Below the pieces are notes generated by a model. It saw nothing but the letters and a program-made list of their open reading frames with translations, was not told the origin of the DNA and ran no database searches. Below, one piece after another: positions 52,542-61,613 of a DNA stretch of 64,000 nucleotides. Position numbers and translations under genes: made by a program. Position 1 is the first letter of the stretch; each line of letters starts with the position of its first letter. The stretch comes from Dorea sp. 5-2 (GTDB taxonomy: Bacteria; Bacillota; Clostridia; Lachnospirales; Lachnospiraceae): the NCBI RefSeq assembly GCF_000403455.2, contig NZ_KE159720.1, positions 62,001 to 126,000 on the forward strand. The letters run 5' to 3'.

Positions 52542-54011
52542 ATGTATTCAGATTGCTTTAGTAAGCTTGAGATAGACGCGATAGGCGAGATTCTTAATAT
52601 TAGCCTTGGAGCGTCTGCGACGGCAGTTTCCACGATGCTGAATTCCAGGGTGGATATTACGACACCGGTTGTCAATGTCGTGAGAAAAGAAGAATTTGAG
52701 ATGGACAGAGTAGAACCGGCAGTCTGCGTCGAGATTACTTATGTAGAGGGACTAGAAGGCGAGAATGTCATGCTTCTGAAGCGGCATGATATTAAAGTGA
52801 TTGTCGAGCTGGTCATGGGGATGGAGATTCCTGATGAAGATTTCGAATTGGATGAGATCAACATCAGTGCGGTCTGCGAGGTTATGAACCAGATGATGGG
52901 GGCATCTGCCACAGCGTTGTCCGAATTCCTGGGAAGAATGGTGAACATCTCTACGCCGGTTTCTTTTGAGGTAGAGAATGAGCAGCAGTTTATAGAGAAG
53001 TATTTTGTCGATGAAGAGCCGAAGGTAGTTGTCGGGTTTACGTTGAAGATCGCGGATAAGCTTGAGAGTGAATTTTTCAATGTAATGCCGATCGCACTTG
53101 CCAAAGGGCTGGTGGAAGGGTTCCTTCCTCCGGAGGCTATTGTTGAGTATAAACCAGGTGAAGCAGCCAAGGCGGCTCCTGCACCGGCGGCTCCGGAGCC
53201 GGCGGCATCGTCGGGCGGAGGCGGAACGATGTCTCAGGAAGAGATCGAGAAGATGCTTGCGGGTATGGGCGGAGAAGATGCGGCAGCGCCTGCGGCGCCG
53301 GCAGCGCCAGAACCGGCGGCGCCTTCAGGCGGAGGCGGAACGATGTCTCAGGAAGAGATCGAGAAGATGCTTGCGGGTATGGGCGGAGGAGACGCGGCAG
53401 CGCCGGCACCAGAACCGACAGCGCCTGCGGCAGCAGCTCCGGCAGCGCCTCAGACGGCAGCGTCTCAGACAGCAGCGGCAGCGCCGGCAGTTCCGGCAGC
53501 CCAGGGAGCGGCACAGCCGGCGGCGGTACCGATGGTACAGGGTATGCAGCCTGCAGTCAATCCGGAAGTGTCCATGATGCAGATGCAGATGATGCAGCAG
53601 ATGATGCAGCAGATGCAGCAGATGCAGCAGATGCAGCAGCAGATGCAGGAACAAAAGAAAGCGCCTGCAGAGCCTAAGATGATACACGTCCAGGCGCCTG
53701 CGCAGACCTCGCTTAAGGCAGATAACGGAATCGTGCTGGAAGGCGAGCAGGAAGAGAACATGGAACTGATCATGGGAGTTCCGCTTGAGATATCCGTAGA
53801 GATCGGAAGGACGAGGAAGCTTGTAAAAGATATCCTTGACTTTACAAAAGGATCACTGGTAGTTCTGGACAAACTTGCGGGAGAGCAGGTAGACTTGTTC
53901 GTTAACGGCCAGTGTATTGCCAAGGGCGACGTTGTAGTCGTAGAAGATAACTTCGGAATCCGGATCACAGAGATTATGAAAGTGAATCTGGTCGCGCTAG
54001 GACAGCATTAA
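52542..54011 (+). CDS. fliY: Flagellar motor switch phosphatase FliY (CheC-FliN fusion) with long low-complexity linker
   Basis: C-ring protein of 489 residues. The N-terminal CheC-like domain (1-205) keeps both CheY-P phosphatase motifs (D12-E16-N19 with P42; and SAVCEVMN at about 110). The C-terminal FliN/SpoA domain is at about 405-489. The 200-residue linker is Ala/Pro-rich, contains two identical SQEEIEKMLAGM segments (about 231-242 and 269-280) that look like the CheY-binding peptide of FliM/FliY, and a Met/Gln tract (about 345-375). The usual N-terminal CheY-binding peptide is missing; the protein begins directly with MYSDCFSKLEIDAIGE. It would both dephosphorylate CheY-P and complete the switch. 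Confidence 0.92.
   Translation: MYSDCFSKLEIDAIGEILNISLGASATAVSTMLNSRVDITTPVVNVVRKEEFEMDRVEPAVCVEITYVEGLEGENVMLLKRHDIKVIVELVMGMEIPDEDFELDEINISAVCEVMNQMMGASATALSEFLGRMVNISTPVSFEVENEQQFIEKYFVDEEPKVVVGFTLKIADKLESEFFNVMPIALAKGLVEGFLPPEAIVEYKPGEAAKAAPAPAAPEPAASSGGGGTMSQEEIEKMLAGMGGEDAAAPAAPAAPEPAAPSGGGGTMSQEEIEKMLAGMGGGDAAAPAPEPTAPAAAAPAAPQTAASQTAAAAPAVPAAQGAAQPAAVPMVQGMQPAVNPEVSMMQMQMMQQMMQQMQQMQQMQQQMQEQKKAPAEPKMIHVQAPAQTSLKADNGIVLEGEQEENMELIMGVPLEISVEIGRTRKLVKDILDFTKGSLVVLDKLAGEQVDLFVNGQCIAKGDVVVVEDNFGIRITEIMKVNLVALGQH
53215..53388 (+). repeat. 60-bp exact tandem-type duplication inside fliY
   Basis: 53215-53274 and 53329-53388 are identical over 60 bp, 114 bp apart (38 codons, in frame). Each encodes GGGGT followed by MSQEEIEKMLAGMGG, separated by an Ala/Pro-rich spacer that is itself partly repeated. 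Confidence 0.85.
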
Positions 54012-54031
54012 GTGTTGAAGGAAGGAATTGT

Positions 54032-54382
54032 ATGTTAAGAGTGATTGGCACCTTTATCGCAGCAGCGCTTATCATATACGCAAGTTATCTGGCAAGTAAA
54101 TACATAGGCAAAGGACTTGGAAGAGGTACGGGGTCTCGTTATATGCGCCTGATCGACCAGATCACACTGGGGCAGGACCGGCATATGGCGATCGTCCAGA
54201 TCGGCGGGAAGTATCTGCTCGTGGGCGTCACTTCGGGACAGATTAACGTCTTGTCCGAGGTTCAGGATGAGGAATTATTCCCATTAGAGCCGGATATGGA
54301 GGAAGGTGTAAGCAAGATACCAGACTTTAAGGTGATGATGGAGAAACTAAACGATTTGGGGAAAAGAGGAGGTAGAAAATAG
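54032..54382 (+). CDS. fliO: Flagellar biosynthetic protein FliO/FliZ
   Basis: A 116-residue membrane protein with one N-terminal helix (about 3-22) and a small cytosolic beta domain (YMRLIDQITLGQDRHMAIVQIGGKYLLVGVT, the FliO core). It assists assembly of the FliP ring in the export gate. It sits between fliY and fliP as usual; its stop codon shares one base with the fliP GTG start. Confidence 0.88.
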   Translation: MLRVIGTFIAAALIIYASYLASKYIGKGLGRGTGSRYMRLIDQITLGQDRHMAIVQIGGKYLLVGVTSGQINVLSEVQDEELFPLEPDMEEGVSKIPDFKVMMEKLNDLGKRGGRK

Positions 54383-55038
54383 TGTACGATTCATTGATCA
54401 ATGTGAATGGCAATCAGGTTCCTACGCTTGATCTATTGCTGATGCTGACGATCATATCACTTCTGCCCTCTCTTTTGGTTATGGTATCTTCTTTTTCGAG
54501 AACCGTGATCATCCTGTCATTTCTGAGAAATGCGATGGGTGTCCAACAGACTCCTCCGAACATGGTGCTCATCGGGATCGCGATCTTCCTGACACTGTTT
54601 ATCATGGATCCGGTGATCAAGGAGATCAATACGGAAGCGTACACGCCGTATAAGAACCAGGAGATCACACAGGAAGAAGCCATTGAACGTGCACAACTTC
54701 CGCTTAAAAGGTTCATGCTGCGGAACACGGAGAACGGCTCCTTGAATCTGTTCGTCGAGATGTCCGGTACGGAGGCTGTGGAGAACGTAGAAGATCTGCC
54801 GATGACGGTGGTGATCCCCTCTTTCATGACGAGTGAGCTTAAGAAAGGATTTACCGCGGGATTTTTGCTGTATATTCCGTTCCTGCTTATCGATATCGTC
54901 GTCTCTAGTACGCTAATGTCCATGGGTATGATGATGCTGCCTCCGGCGATGATCTCACTGCCGTTCAAGCTGTTATTGTTTGTGACTGTGAACGGGTGGG
55001 AATTGTTGTTCTCAACCATTGTAAATAGTTTTAACTGA
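54382..55038 (+). CDS. fliP: Flagellar export gate protein FliP
   Basis: Core subunit of the FliPQR gate. LPSLLVMVSSFSRTVIILSFLRNAMG (N-terminal third) and MGMMMLPPAMISLPFKLLLFV (C-terminus) are diagnostic. 218 residues with about four membrane helices; the N-terminus lacks the cleavable signal found in some FliP proteins. It starts with GTG overlapping the fliO stop. Confidence 0.93.
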   Translation: MYDSLINVNGNQVPTLDLLLMLTIISLLPSLLVMVSSFSRTVIILSFLRNAMGVQQTPPNMVLIGIAIFLTLFIMDPVIKEINTEAYTPYKNQEITQEEAIERAQLPLKRFMLRNTENGSLNLFVEMSGTEAVENVEDLPMTVVIPSFMTSELKKGFTAGFLLYIPFLLIDIVVSSTLMSMGMMMLPPAMISLPFKLLLFVTVNGWELLFSTIVNSFN

Positions 55039-55056
55039 CGGTAAGGAGGCATATAG

Positions 55057-55317
55057 ATGACAAACGGAGAAGTTGGAGATCTGATGTATGATGTCTTTGT
55101 GATGGTGGTCGAGCTCGCAGGGCCGCTGTTGGTGATCAGTATGCTGGTAGGTATCCTGATCTCGATCATACAGGCGGCGACACAGATCCATGAGCAGACG
55201 ATCACATTCGTGCCGAAGCTATTGGTGATCGGCATCATTCTCGTCTTCAGCGGCAGCAGCATGTTGGAGATGCTCCAGGAATTTACCGTACGGATATTCC
55301 GGTTGATACAGGGCTGA
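55057..55317 (+). CDS. fliQ: Flagellar export gate protein FliQ
   Basis: An 86-residue protein with two membrane helices forming a hairpin; ISMLVGILISIIQAATQIHEQTITFVPK is the family signature. It surrounds FliP-FliR in the gate. The start follows TAAGGAGG, 18 bp after fliP, and fliR follows at 16 bp. Confidence 0.93.
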   Translation: MTNGEVGDLMYDVFVMVVELAGPLLVISMLVGILISIIQAATQIHEQTITFVPKLLVIGIILVFSGSSMLEMLQEFTVRIFRLIQG

Positions 55318-55333
55318 CGTAAGGAGTGGTGAC

Positions 55334-56101
55334 ATGGCAATCGGTAATATCGCGCAGCTGACCTTGTTTTCCCTGATCCTGATGAGGATGTCAGGGTTCA
55401 TCTTATTTAATCCGATATTGGGAAGAAGGAACATACCGGCGCGGGTAAAGGCTGGTTTTATATTTATCCTGACTCTGGCGGTCTATTCTTTTTCAATAGA
55501 AGAGGTTGTCGAGGCGGGAAGTACGTTAGAATTCATGCTCCTTCTGATCAAGGAGTTTATGGCGGGGTATGTAGTCGGGCTTGTAATGCATTTGTTTTTT
55601 TTCATTGTAAGTTTTGCCGGCTATATTATAGATTTTCAGATGGGGTTATCCATGGCTACCGTGTATGATCCCCAGAGTAATGCACAGATGCCTGTGACGG
55701 GCAGTCTGCTGCAGACGTGGCTGATCTTGCTGTTCTTCGCGGTAGACGGCCATCACGCGCTGATGCGGATACTGGTGACATCAGCCGAGATTATTCCTTA
55801 CGGAGGGATCGTGATCACGCAGGGGCTGGCGCTTCGGATGTTAGAGATCTTCTATGAATGCGTCTCCATGGGCGTAAGACTTTCGATCCCGATGATCGCG
55901 GCAGAATTCCTGGTGGAGATGGGAGTCGGGATCCTGAATAAAGTTGTGCCGCAGATCAGTATATTTGTGATCAACATTCAGATGAAATTAATTGTCGGCC
56001 TCGGACTTCTGGTGATCCTCTTTGCACCGACCGGTGAGTTTATAGAGAAGATCATGACGACGATGATGAAGACGGTCCGGGGGATACTGACATTCTTATA
56101 A
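55334..56101 (+). CDS. fliR: Flagellar export gate protein FliR
   Basis: A 255-residue gate subunit with about six membrane helices and the FliR pattern (FILFNPILGRRNIPARVKAG, then GYIIDFQMGLSMATVYDPQ). It joins FliP and FlhB in the export channel. The start follows TAAGGAG. It precedes flhB by 15 bp, in the order common to type III export loci. Confidence 0.92.
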   Translation: MAIGNIAQLTLFSLILMRMSGFILFNPILGRRNIPARVKAGFIFILTLAVYSFSIEEVVEAGSTLEFMLLLIKEFMAGYVVGLVMHLFFFIVSFAGYIIDFQMGLSMATVYDPQSNAQMPVTGSLLQTWLILLFFAVDGHHALMRILVTSAEIIPYGGIVITQGLALRMLEIFYECVSMGVRLSIPMIAAEFLVEMGVGILNKVVPQISIFVINIQMKLIVGLGLLVILFAPTGEFIEKIMTTMMKTVRGILTFL

Positions 56102-56116
56102 AGGAAGTGAACACCT

Positions 56117-57178
56117 TTGGCGTCAGAGGAAAAAACCGAAAAAGCCACACCTAAGAAGCGAAGGGACCAACGCAAGGAAGGTAATGTCGCGTCGAGTAAG
56201 GACGTCATTGCGGTCGCTTCGCTTATCGGGTGTTTCTATTGTTTACAGTTGTTATTTCCGGCGATCTACGAGACATTGAGAGATACGATGATCTTTCAGA
56301 TCACGGCGGTTGCGGAAATAGATGAATTATCGTTGGGTAACCTGCAGATGCTGGGTATGAAGACGGTCAAGGATCTGGCGAAATGTATCTTTCCGCTGGG
56401 GGTGATCAGCCTGACGATCGGGGTAGTTGCAACCGGCATACAGACACGGTTCAACGTTACCACAAAACCTTTAAAGTTCAAGCTCAGCAAGCTGAACCCT
56501 CTTAAGGGGATCAAGAATATGTTCTCCGCCAAGCAGGTTGTGGAGCTTTTGAAAGCAGTGATCAAGATCATCATCCTCGGAGTGATCCTGTATGGGATCT
56601 TGAAGGACGAGATCGTGGTGATCGCACAGATGATGGATATTGATCCGCTCTCTTCTTCGGCGTATGTCTTAAAGGAGATCGTCAGCATGGTCCTGAAGGT
56701 CGGGATGGTCTTCGCAGCCATTGCGGGATTCGATTATTTCTATCAGAGATGGTCTTATGAGAAGAATCTTAAGATGACCAAAGAAGAGGTTAAAGAAGAA
56801 TTCAAACAGTCAGAAGGAGATCCGAAGATCAAGGGTAAGATCCGAAGTCTCCAGCAGAGTATGGCAAGAAGCAGGATGATGCAGGCGGTGCCTGACGCGG
56901 ATGTTATCATCCGTAACCCTACGCATTACGCGGTGGCGCTCAGATATGATATAGATAAGGACAATGCGCCGGTGGTGATAGCCAAGGGACAGGATCTGAT
57001 CGCACTTAAGATCGTAGAGATCGCGGAGAACCATAAGGTTACCGTGATCGAGAACAAGCCGCTGGCAAGAGGGATCTATGCTTCGACCCCGCTGGGAGGA
57101 CAGATCCCGGCGGAATATTATGGAATGGTAGCGGAAATCCTTGTCGAGGTATTCCGAATGAATAAAAAGTTGGTGTAG
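56117..57178 (+). CDS. flhB: Flagellar export switch protein FlhB
   Basis: Membrane protein that changes export specificity from rod/hook to filament. The N-terminal EEKTEKATPKKRRDQRKEGNV is diagnostic, followed by four membrane helices and the cytosolic autocleavage motif NPTH at 267-270. 353 residues is normal. It starts with TTG after AAGGAAG. It lies between fliR and flhA, with 3 bp to flhA. Confidence 0.95.
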   Translation: MASEEKTEKATPKKRRDQRKEGNVASSKDVIAVASLIGCFYCLQLLFPAIYETLRDTMIFQITAVAEIDELSLGNLQMLGMKTVKDLAKCIFPLGVISLTIGVVATGIQTRFNVTTKPLKFKLSKLNPLKGIKNMFSAKQVVELLKAVIKIIILGVILYGILKDEIVVIAQMMDIDPLSSSAYVLKEIVSMVLKVGMVFAAIAGFDYFYQRWSYEKNLKMTKEEVKEEFKQSEGDPKIKGKIRSLQQSMARSRMMQAVPDADVIIRNPTHYAVALRYDIDKDNAPVVIAKGQDLIALKIVEIAENHKVTVIENKPLARGIYASTPLGGQIPAEYYGMVAEILVEVFRMNKKLV

Positions 57179-57181
57179 AAG

Positions 57182-59254
57182 ATGAAGAATATATTGAATA
57201 ACGCGGTGTCATTGATCGTAGTCATGATCGTATTGCTGCTGATCATACCGTTAAGTCCGTTTTTTCTGGACGTTATGATTATACTGAATATTGCGGTATC
57301 TCTGATCATCCTGTTGGTCAGTATGAATATCAAAGAGGCGCTGGAATTCTCCATCTTCCCATCTTTGCTTCTTATCACGACATTATACCGTATCGGGATC
57401 AATATCTCATCCACGAGAAGTATCTTGAGTAATTCAGGTACGGCGGGGCAGGTAATTAAGTCCATGGGTGATTTCGTTCTCCAGGGAAATGTCGTTGTCG
57501 GTGTTATCATCTTCCTGATCATCGTGTTGGTTCAGTTCCTCGTTATTACCAAAGGCGCGGAACGTGTGGCTGAGGTAGCGGCGAGATTTACGCTGGACGC
57601 TATGCCCGGTAAGCAGATGGCGATCGACGCGGATCTTGGAAGCGGACTGATCACAGAGGACGAGGCGAAGGCAAGACGTTATAAGATTCAGAAAGAGGCG
57701 GACTTCTATGGCTCCATGGACGGTGCTACGAAGATCGTAAAAGGTGACGCGACGATGTCTCTCATCATCACGGCGGTCAATTTCCTCGGTGGCTGTGTGA
57801 TTGGTATGGTACAGGGAACCATGGGATTTACCGAAGTACTTCAGGTATATTCCATCGCCACCATCGGCGACGGACTGGTATCACAGATCCCGGCGCTTTT
57901 GATCTCTACGGCGACAGGTATGATCGTAACCAGAGCGGTTGCAGAAGACAGCCTGAACTTAGACGTTACAAGACAGTTCGCGGCGCAGCCGCGGGCGATC
58001 ATGATCGCCGGCGGCGTGCTGGCGATCCTTCTGGCGGTTCCCGGGATGCCGAAGTTCCAGCTGGCGGTCATCGCGCTTGTCATGATGCTGGGCGGATGGT
58101 ATCTGATGCGGCGTATGGAAGAATTTGCCGCGGTTCCCGAGCAGGGCGCCATGACAATGGGCGGCATGGGACCCGAGGAAGCCGAGCAGATGGCAGAAGA
58201 GGACAATTTCAAAGATATCAACAGTGTGTATTCTCTGATCTCCGTAGAACCCATCGAGATGGAATTCGGTTACAGCCTGATCCCTCTCGTGGATGAGGCG
58301 AGCGGAGGAAGGATGATCGACCGTATCGTGATCTTCCGCCGGCAGTATGCACAGGAGATGGGCCTGGTTATCCCGTCTATCCGGCTGCGGGACAGCTCAA
58401 GCCTCAATACGAATCAGTATGTGATCAAGATCAAAGGGGAAGAGGTCGCGAAGGGAGAGATCCTGGTAGACTATTATCTTGCGCTTGAGCCGCCGAACCT
58501 TGAGAAAGAGATCGATGGTATAGATACGATCGAGCCGGCATATGGTATTCCGAGTAAATGGATCACGGTAGACAAAAAAGAGATGGCGGAGATTTACGGA
58601 TATACGGTTATCGACCCGTTGTCGGTTATGCTGACCCATCTGTCGGAGACGGTGAAGAAGCATGCCTATGAGCTGCTGAACCGTCAGGAAGTCGTACGTC
58701 TGGTCGACAATATGAAGAAGCAGTCGCCGGAGCTTGTGGATGAACTGATCCCGACGCTCATCTCATTTGGTAATTTCCAGAAGATCCTGACAAACCTCTT
58801 GAAGGAAGGCATACCGATCAAGGATATGGAGACTATCATGGAGACGATCGTAGATTCCTCCATGACGGTCAGGGATCTGGATACCATCACGGAGAATATC
58901 CGTGTGGCGTTGAAGCGGACCATCACAAGAAGGTTCTGCGAAGGCAACAGCATGAAGGTAGTAACATTGGATGCAGAGCTGGAGAAGAATATCATCACCA
59001 GCCTGACCAACGGAGAGCACGGCATGTATCTTGCGCTCAGCCCGGATGTGATGCAGGGCGTGATCACACAGATGTCCGAGGAAGTGAAGAAGTTCCAGGA
59101 GCTTGGGCAGTCTCCGGTGGTACTTACGAGCCAGGTGGTAAGACTGCATTTCTACAGGCTGATCGATCAGTTCTTCCCGGATGTATATGTGCTTTCGTTC
59201 AATGAGATCAGCAATAACATCCAGATACAGGCAGTGGGAAATATCACGATGTAG
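57182..59254 (+). CDS. flhA: Flagellar export protein FlhA
   Basis: Largest export gate component, 690 residues. About eight N-terminal membrane helices (to about 310) include the FHIPEP-family loop with FTLDAMPGKQMAIDADL (about 139-155). The cytosolic C-terminal half binds chaperones and FliJ. The end, LHFYRLIDQFFPDVYVLSFNEI, is typical. In many Firmicutes flhF and flhG follow; here fliA comes 40 bp downstream instead. Confidence 0.95.
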   Translation: MKNILNNAVSLIVVMIVLLLIIPLSPFFLDVMIILNIAVSLIILLVSMNIKEALEFSIFPSLLLITTLYRIGINISSTRSILSNSGTAGQVIKSMGDFVLQGNVVVGVIIFLIIVLVQFLVITKGAERVAEVAARFTLDAMPGKQMAIDADLGSGLITEDEAKARRYKIQKEADFYGSMDGATKIVKGDATMSLIITAVNFLGGCVIGMVQGTMGFTEVLQVYSIATIGDGLVSQIPALLISTATGMIVTRAVAEDSLNLDVTRQFAAQPRAIMIAGGVLAILLAVPGMPKFQLAVIALVMMLGGWYLMRRMEEFAAVPEQGAMTMGGMGPEEAEQMAEEDNFKDINSVYSLISVEPIEMEFGYSLIPLVDEASGGRMIDRIVIFRRQYAQEMGLVIPSIRLRDSSSLNTNQYVIKIKGEEVAKGEILVDYYLALEPPNLEKEIDGIDTIEPAYGIPSKWITVDKKEMAEIYGYTVIDPLSVMLTHLSETVKKHAYELLNRQEVVRLVDNMKKQSPELVDELIPTLISFGNFQKILTNLLKEGIPIKDMETIMETIVDSSMTVRDLDTITENIRVALKRTITRRFCEGNSMKVVTLDAELEKNIITSLTNGEHGMYLALSPDVMQGVITQMSEEVKKFQELGQSPVVLTSQVVRLHFYRLIDQFFPDVYVLSFNEISNNIQIQAVGNITM

Positions 59255-59294
59255 ATGCATGAAGCAGGAAATATAACTCAATGGAGCAGCTAAT

Positions 59295-60083
59295 ATGAAC
59301 ACACAGGAATTATACAAAGAGAAGACGAATGAAGAGCTTTTAAAAATGTATAAAGAGTCGGGCAGCCTTGAGATCAAGCAGGAGATCGTCATGCGCTATA
59401 TCTACCTTGTGAAGAGTATTGCGCTGCAGATGAGAGATATCTACGTGAGCTTTTCGCAGGTAGACGATATTATCAGCGAGGGAGTGATCGCGATCATGTC
59501 CTCGCTTGATAAGTTTGATATGGATAAAAATGTGAAGTTCGAGACATTTATCTCGAAGCGGATCAAAGGAATGATCATAGACCTGGCAAGGAAGCAGGAC
59601 TGGGTGCCAAGAAGTACAAGAAAGAGCACAAGAGATATTGAAGAAGCGGTGACAACGTTATATAATAGATTAGGGTACTATCCTTCTGTGGAGGAAGTGA
59701 CGAAGTATCTGAACATTACTCCGGAGAAATATCAGGAGACGATGAGGAAGGCGGCGTTATTTAACGTACTCTCATTGGATATGGTGCTTGCGGAAGCACA
59801 GGGGAATGAGATCGGGGTGAAGATGCCGCATGGAGAGAAAAATGATCAGCCTGAGAGCCAGTTTCTTAAGAAAGAGCTGACCGAAGTCCTTGCAGAGGGG
59901 ATTGGGACGCTCAAGGAGAACGAGCAGCTGGTGATCTCGCTGTATTATATAGATGAGCTGAATATGAGGCAGATCGCGGATGTGCTCAAGGTAAGTGAAC
60001 CGAGGGTTTCCCAGATCCATACGAACGCGATCAAGAAGCTACGGAAACATATGGAAAGATTTAACGAAGAAAAGGAGAGCTAA
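59295..60083 (+). CDS. fliA: RNA polymerase sigma-28 factor FliA
   Basis: Flagellar class III sigma factor (FliA/SigD/WhiG type) of 262 residues with regions 2 (YIYLVKSIALQMRD... FETFISKRIKGMIIDLARKQDWVPRSTR), 3 and 4 (MRQIADVLKVSEPRVSQIHTNAIKKLR). It directs transcription of filament, chemotaxis and motility genes. An anti-sigma FlgM gene is not in the window. It lies right after flhA and 1 bp before the first rod gene. Confidence 0.93.
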   Translation: MNTQELYKEKTNEELLKMYKESGSLEIKQEIVMRYIYLVKSIALQMRDIYVSFSQVDDIISEGVIAIMSSLDKFDMDKNVKFETFISKRIKGMIIDLARKQDWVPRSTRKSTRDIEEAVTTLYNRLGYYPSVEEVTKYLNITPEKYQETMRKAALFNVLSLDMVLAEAQGNEIGVKMPHGEKNDQPESQFLKKELTEVLAEGIGTLKENEQLVISLYYIDELNMRQIADVLKVSEPRVSQIHTNAIKKLRKHMERFNEEKES

Positions 60084-60084
60084 G

Positions 60085-60828
60085 ATGTTTCAAGGATATT
60101 ATGACCTGACGTCTAACATGATCACACAAAACCGGAATATGAATATTATCAGTAATAATATGACGAATATTTCCACACCCGGCTATAAAGAAGACCGGCT
60201 CATGCAGAGTACCTTCCGTGACGAGATGATCTACCGGTATGACAGAGACGGCAAGACTCCGGTGGGGACGGTGTCCCGGATGAATATCGCAGATGAAAGA
60301 GTGACAGATTACTCAGAAGGAGGCATCAGAGAGACGGGTGCGGCGATGGATGTCGGCTTGACCGGCAGCGGATTCTTCGCGATCCAGACGGATAACGGCG
60401 TCGTATATACACGGAACGGTTCCTTCAACCTGGATAACAACGGATATCTGCTTTTACCGGGAGTCGGTCGTGTGCTCGGGACGAACGGTCCCATCCAGCT
60501 TACGACGGATGAGATCGTGATCGATAAGCAGGGGAATATCACCAACGAAGGCGGGACACAGTTCTTCGGAACGCTCAGGATCGTAGATTTTGCAGATTAC
60601 AGCCAGCTTACCAAGATCACCGGAGGAGTATTCCAGGCGAACGCGCAGCCGCAGGCGGCGGAGGGGGTGACGGTCACCCAGAAGTACCTGGAAGATTCCA
60701 ACGTATCTATGGCGGAAGAGATGACGAGGATGATGAGCGGCCAGCGTGTGCTGCAGAGTTCGGCGCAGCTTCTTAAGATGTATGACCAGCTGATGTCAAA
60801 GATGGTGATCTTAGGATCTGCAACATAG
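60085..60828 (+). CDS. Flagellar hook-basal body rod protein (FlgF/FlgG family), first copy
   Basis: A 247-residue rod protein. N-terminal NMITQNRNMNIISNNMTNISTPGYKE and C-terminal SNVSMAEEMTRMMSGQRVLQSSAQLLKMYD frame a beta domain with GSGFFAIQTDNGVVYTRNGSF, typical of FlgF/FlgG/FlhO. It is probably a distal rod component. The frame extends to 59995 inside fliA, but the ATG at 60085 follows AAAGGAG and begins the conserved part. A second related gene follows at 60889; which one is FlgF and which FlgG cannot be settled by eye. Confidence 0.88.
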   Translation: MFQGYYDLTSNMITQNRNMNIISNNMTNISTPGYKEDRLMQSTFRDEMIYRYDRDGKTPVGTVSRMNIADERVTDYSEGGIRETGAAMDVGLTGSGFFAIQTDNGVVYTRNGSFNLDNNGYLLLPGVGRVLGTNGPIQLTTDEIVIDKQGNITNEGGTQFFGTLRIVDFADYSQLTKITGGVFQANAQPQAAEGVTVTQKYLEDSNVSMAEEMTRMMSGQRVLQSSAQLLKMYDQLMSKMVILGSAT

Positions 60829-60888
60829 TGCAGGCTTTGCGGTTTCACGTAATCAGGCAGAAGTTTTACAGGAGGGAGACGAGTAGAT

Positions 60889-61602
60889 ATGTATACATCA
60901 TTTTATACCGCCGCAAGAGGGGCGATGGAAGAGCAGAAGAAATTAGACGTTGTCGGCAATAACCTGGCGAATGCGAACAACTACGGTTATAAGGCGAAGA
61001 CATCTGTGTTCTCGGATCTGATGTACTATAATCTGAATAACTATACCGGAGAGGATACGCCGCTGAAAGCAGGCACGGGTATTGTTGTGGAGAAGACGAA
61101 TACGAATTATAATCCCAGCGCATATGTGACTACCAACGGGAAATTCGATTACGCGATCGTAGAGAAGGGATTCTTCATGCTGAGAAGCCCGATCACGAAT
61201 GAGATTACATATACAAGGAACGGACGTTTCAGTATGTCAAAGCGGGGGGATGAATTCTATCTGGTGAATGACAACGGTAATTTCGTCCTTGACCAGAACA
61301 GGAATCCGATCCGGGTGATAGACGGGGAAGAATTGAGCAGCCAGATCGGCGTATACGGCTTTACGATCCTGGACGGGATGCAGAGCGTGGGGAATAATGA
61401 ATTTGCACCGGTCCTGAAGAACGGAGAACCCTTCCTGATGCCGGGCGCGAAGCTGGTGGATCACGCGTTGGAGATGTCGGGAGTGGATGTTGCCGATGAC
61501 TTCACGCGTATGATCGAGGCTCAGAGAGCATACTCTTATGCGCTTAAGATGGTGCAGACGTCGGATGAGATCGTGAATACAATAAATACATTGAGATCAT
61601 AG
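60889..61602 (+). CDS. Flagellar hook-basal body rod protein (FlgF/FlgG family), second copy
   Basis: A 237-residue rod protein with N-terminal ARGAMEEQKKLDVVGNNLANANNYGYKAK, middle EKGFFMLRSPITNEITYTRNGRFS and C-terminal SGVDVADDFTRMIEAQRAYSYALKMVQTSDE. The C-terminal motif is the more FlgG-like of the two copies. The start follows GGAGG, 60 bp after the first copy. Together they would build the distal rod on FlgB-FlgC. Confidence 0.88.
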   Translation: MYTSFYTAARGAMEEQKKLDVVGNNLANANNYGYKAKTSVFSDLMYYNLNNYTGEDTPLKAGTGIVVEKTNTNYNPSAYVTTNGKFDYAIVEKGFFMLRSPITNEITYTRNGRFSMSKRGDEFYLVNDNGNFVLDQNRNPIRVIDGEELSSQIGVYGFTILDGMQSVGNNEFAPVLKNGEPFLMPGAKLVDHALEMSGVDVADDFTRMIEAQRAYSYALKMVQTSDEIVNTINTLRS

Positions 61603-61613
61603 AGAGGTGGCTT

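Noticed and set aside
53215..53388. Exact DNA repeats that might suggest a repeat array
   Set aside because: They are in-frame coding duplications inside fliY, only two copies, without spacer structure of a CRISPR.
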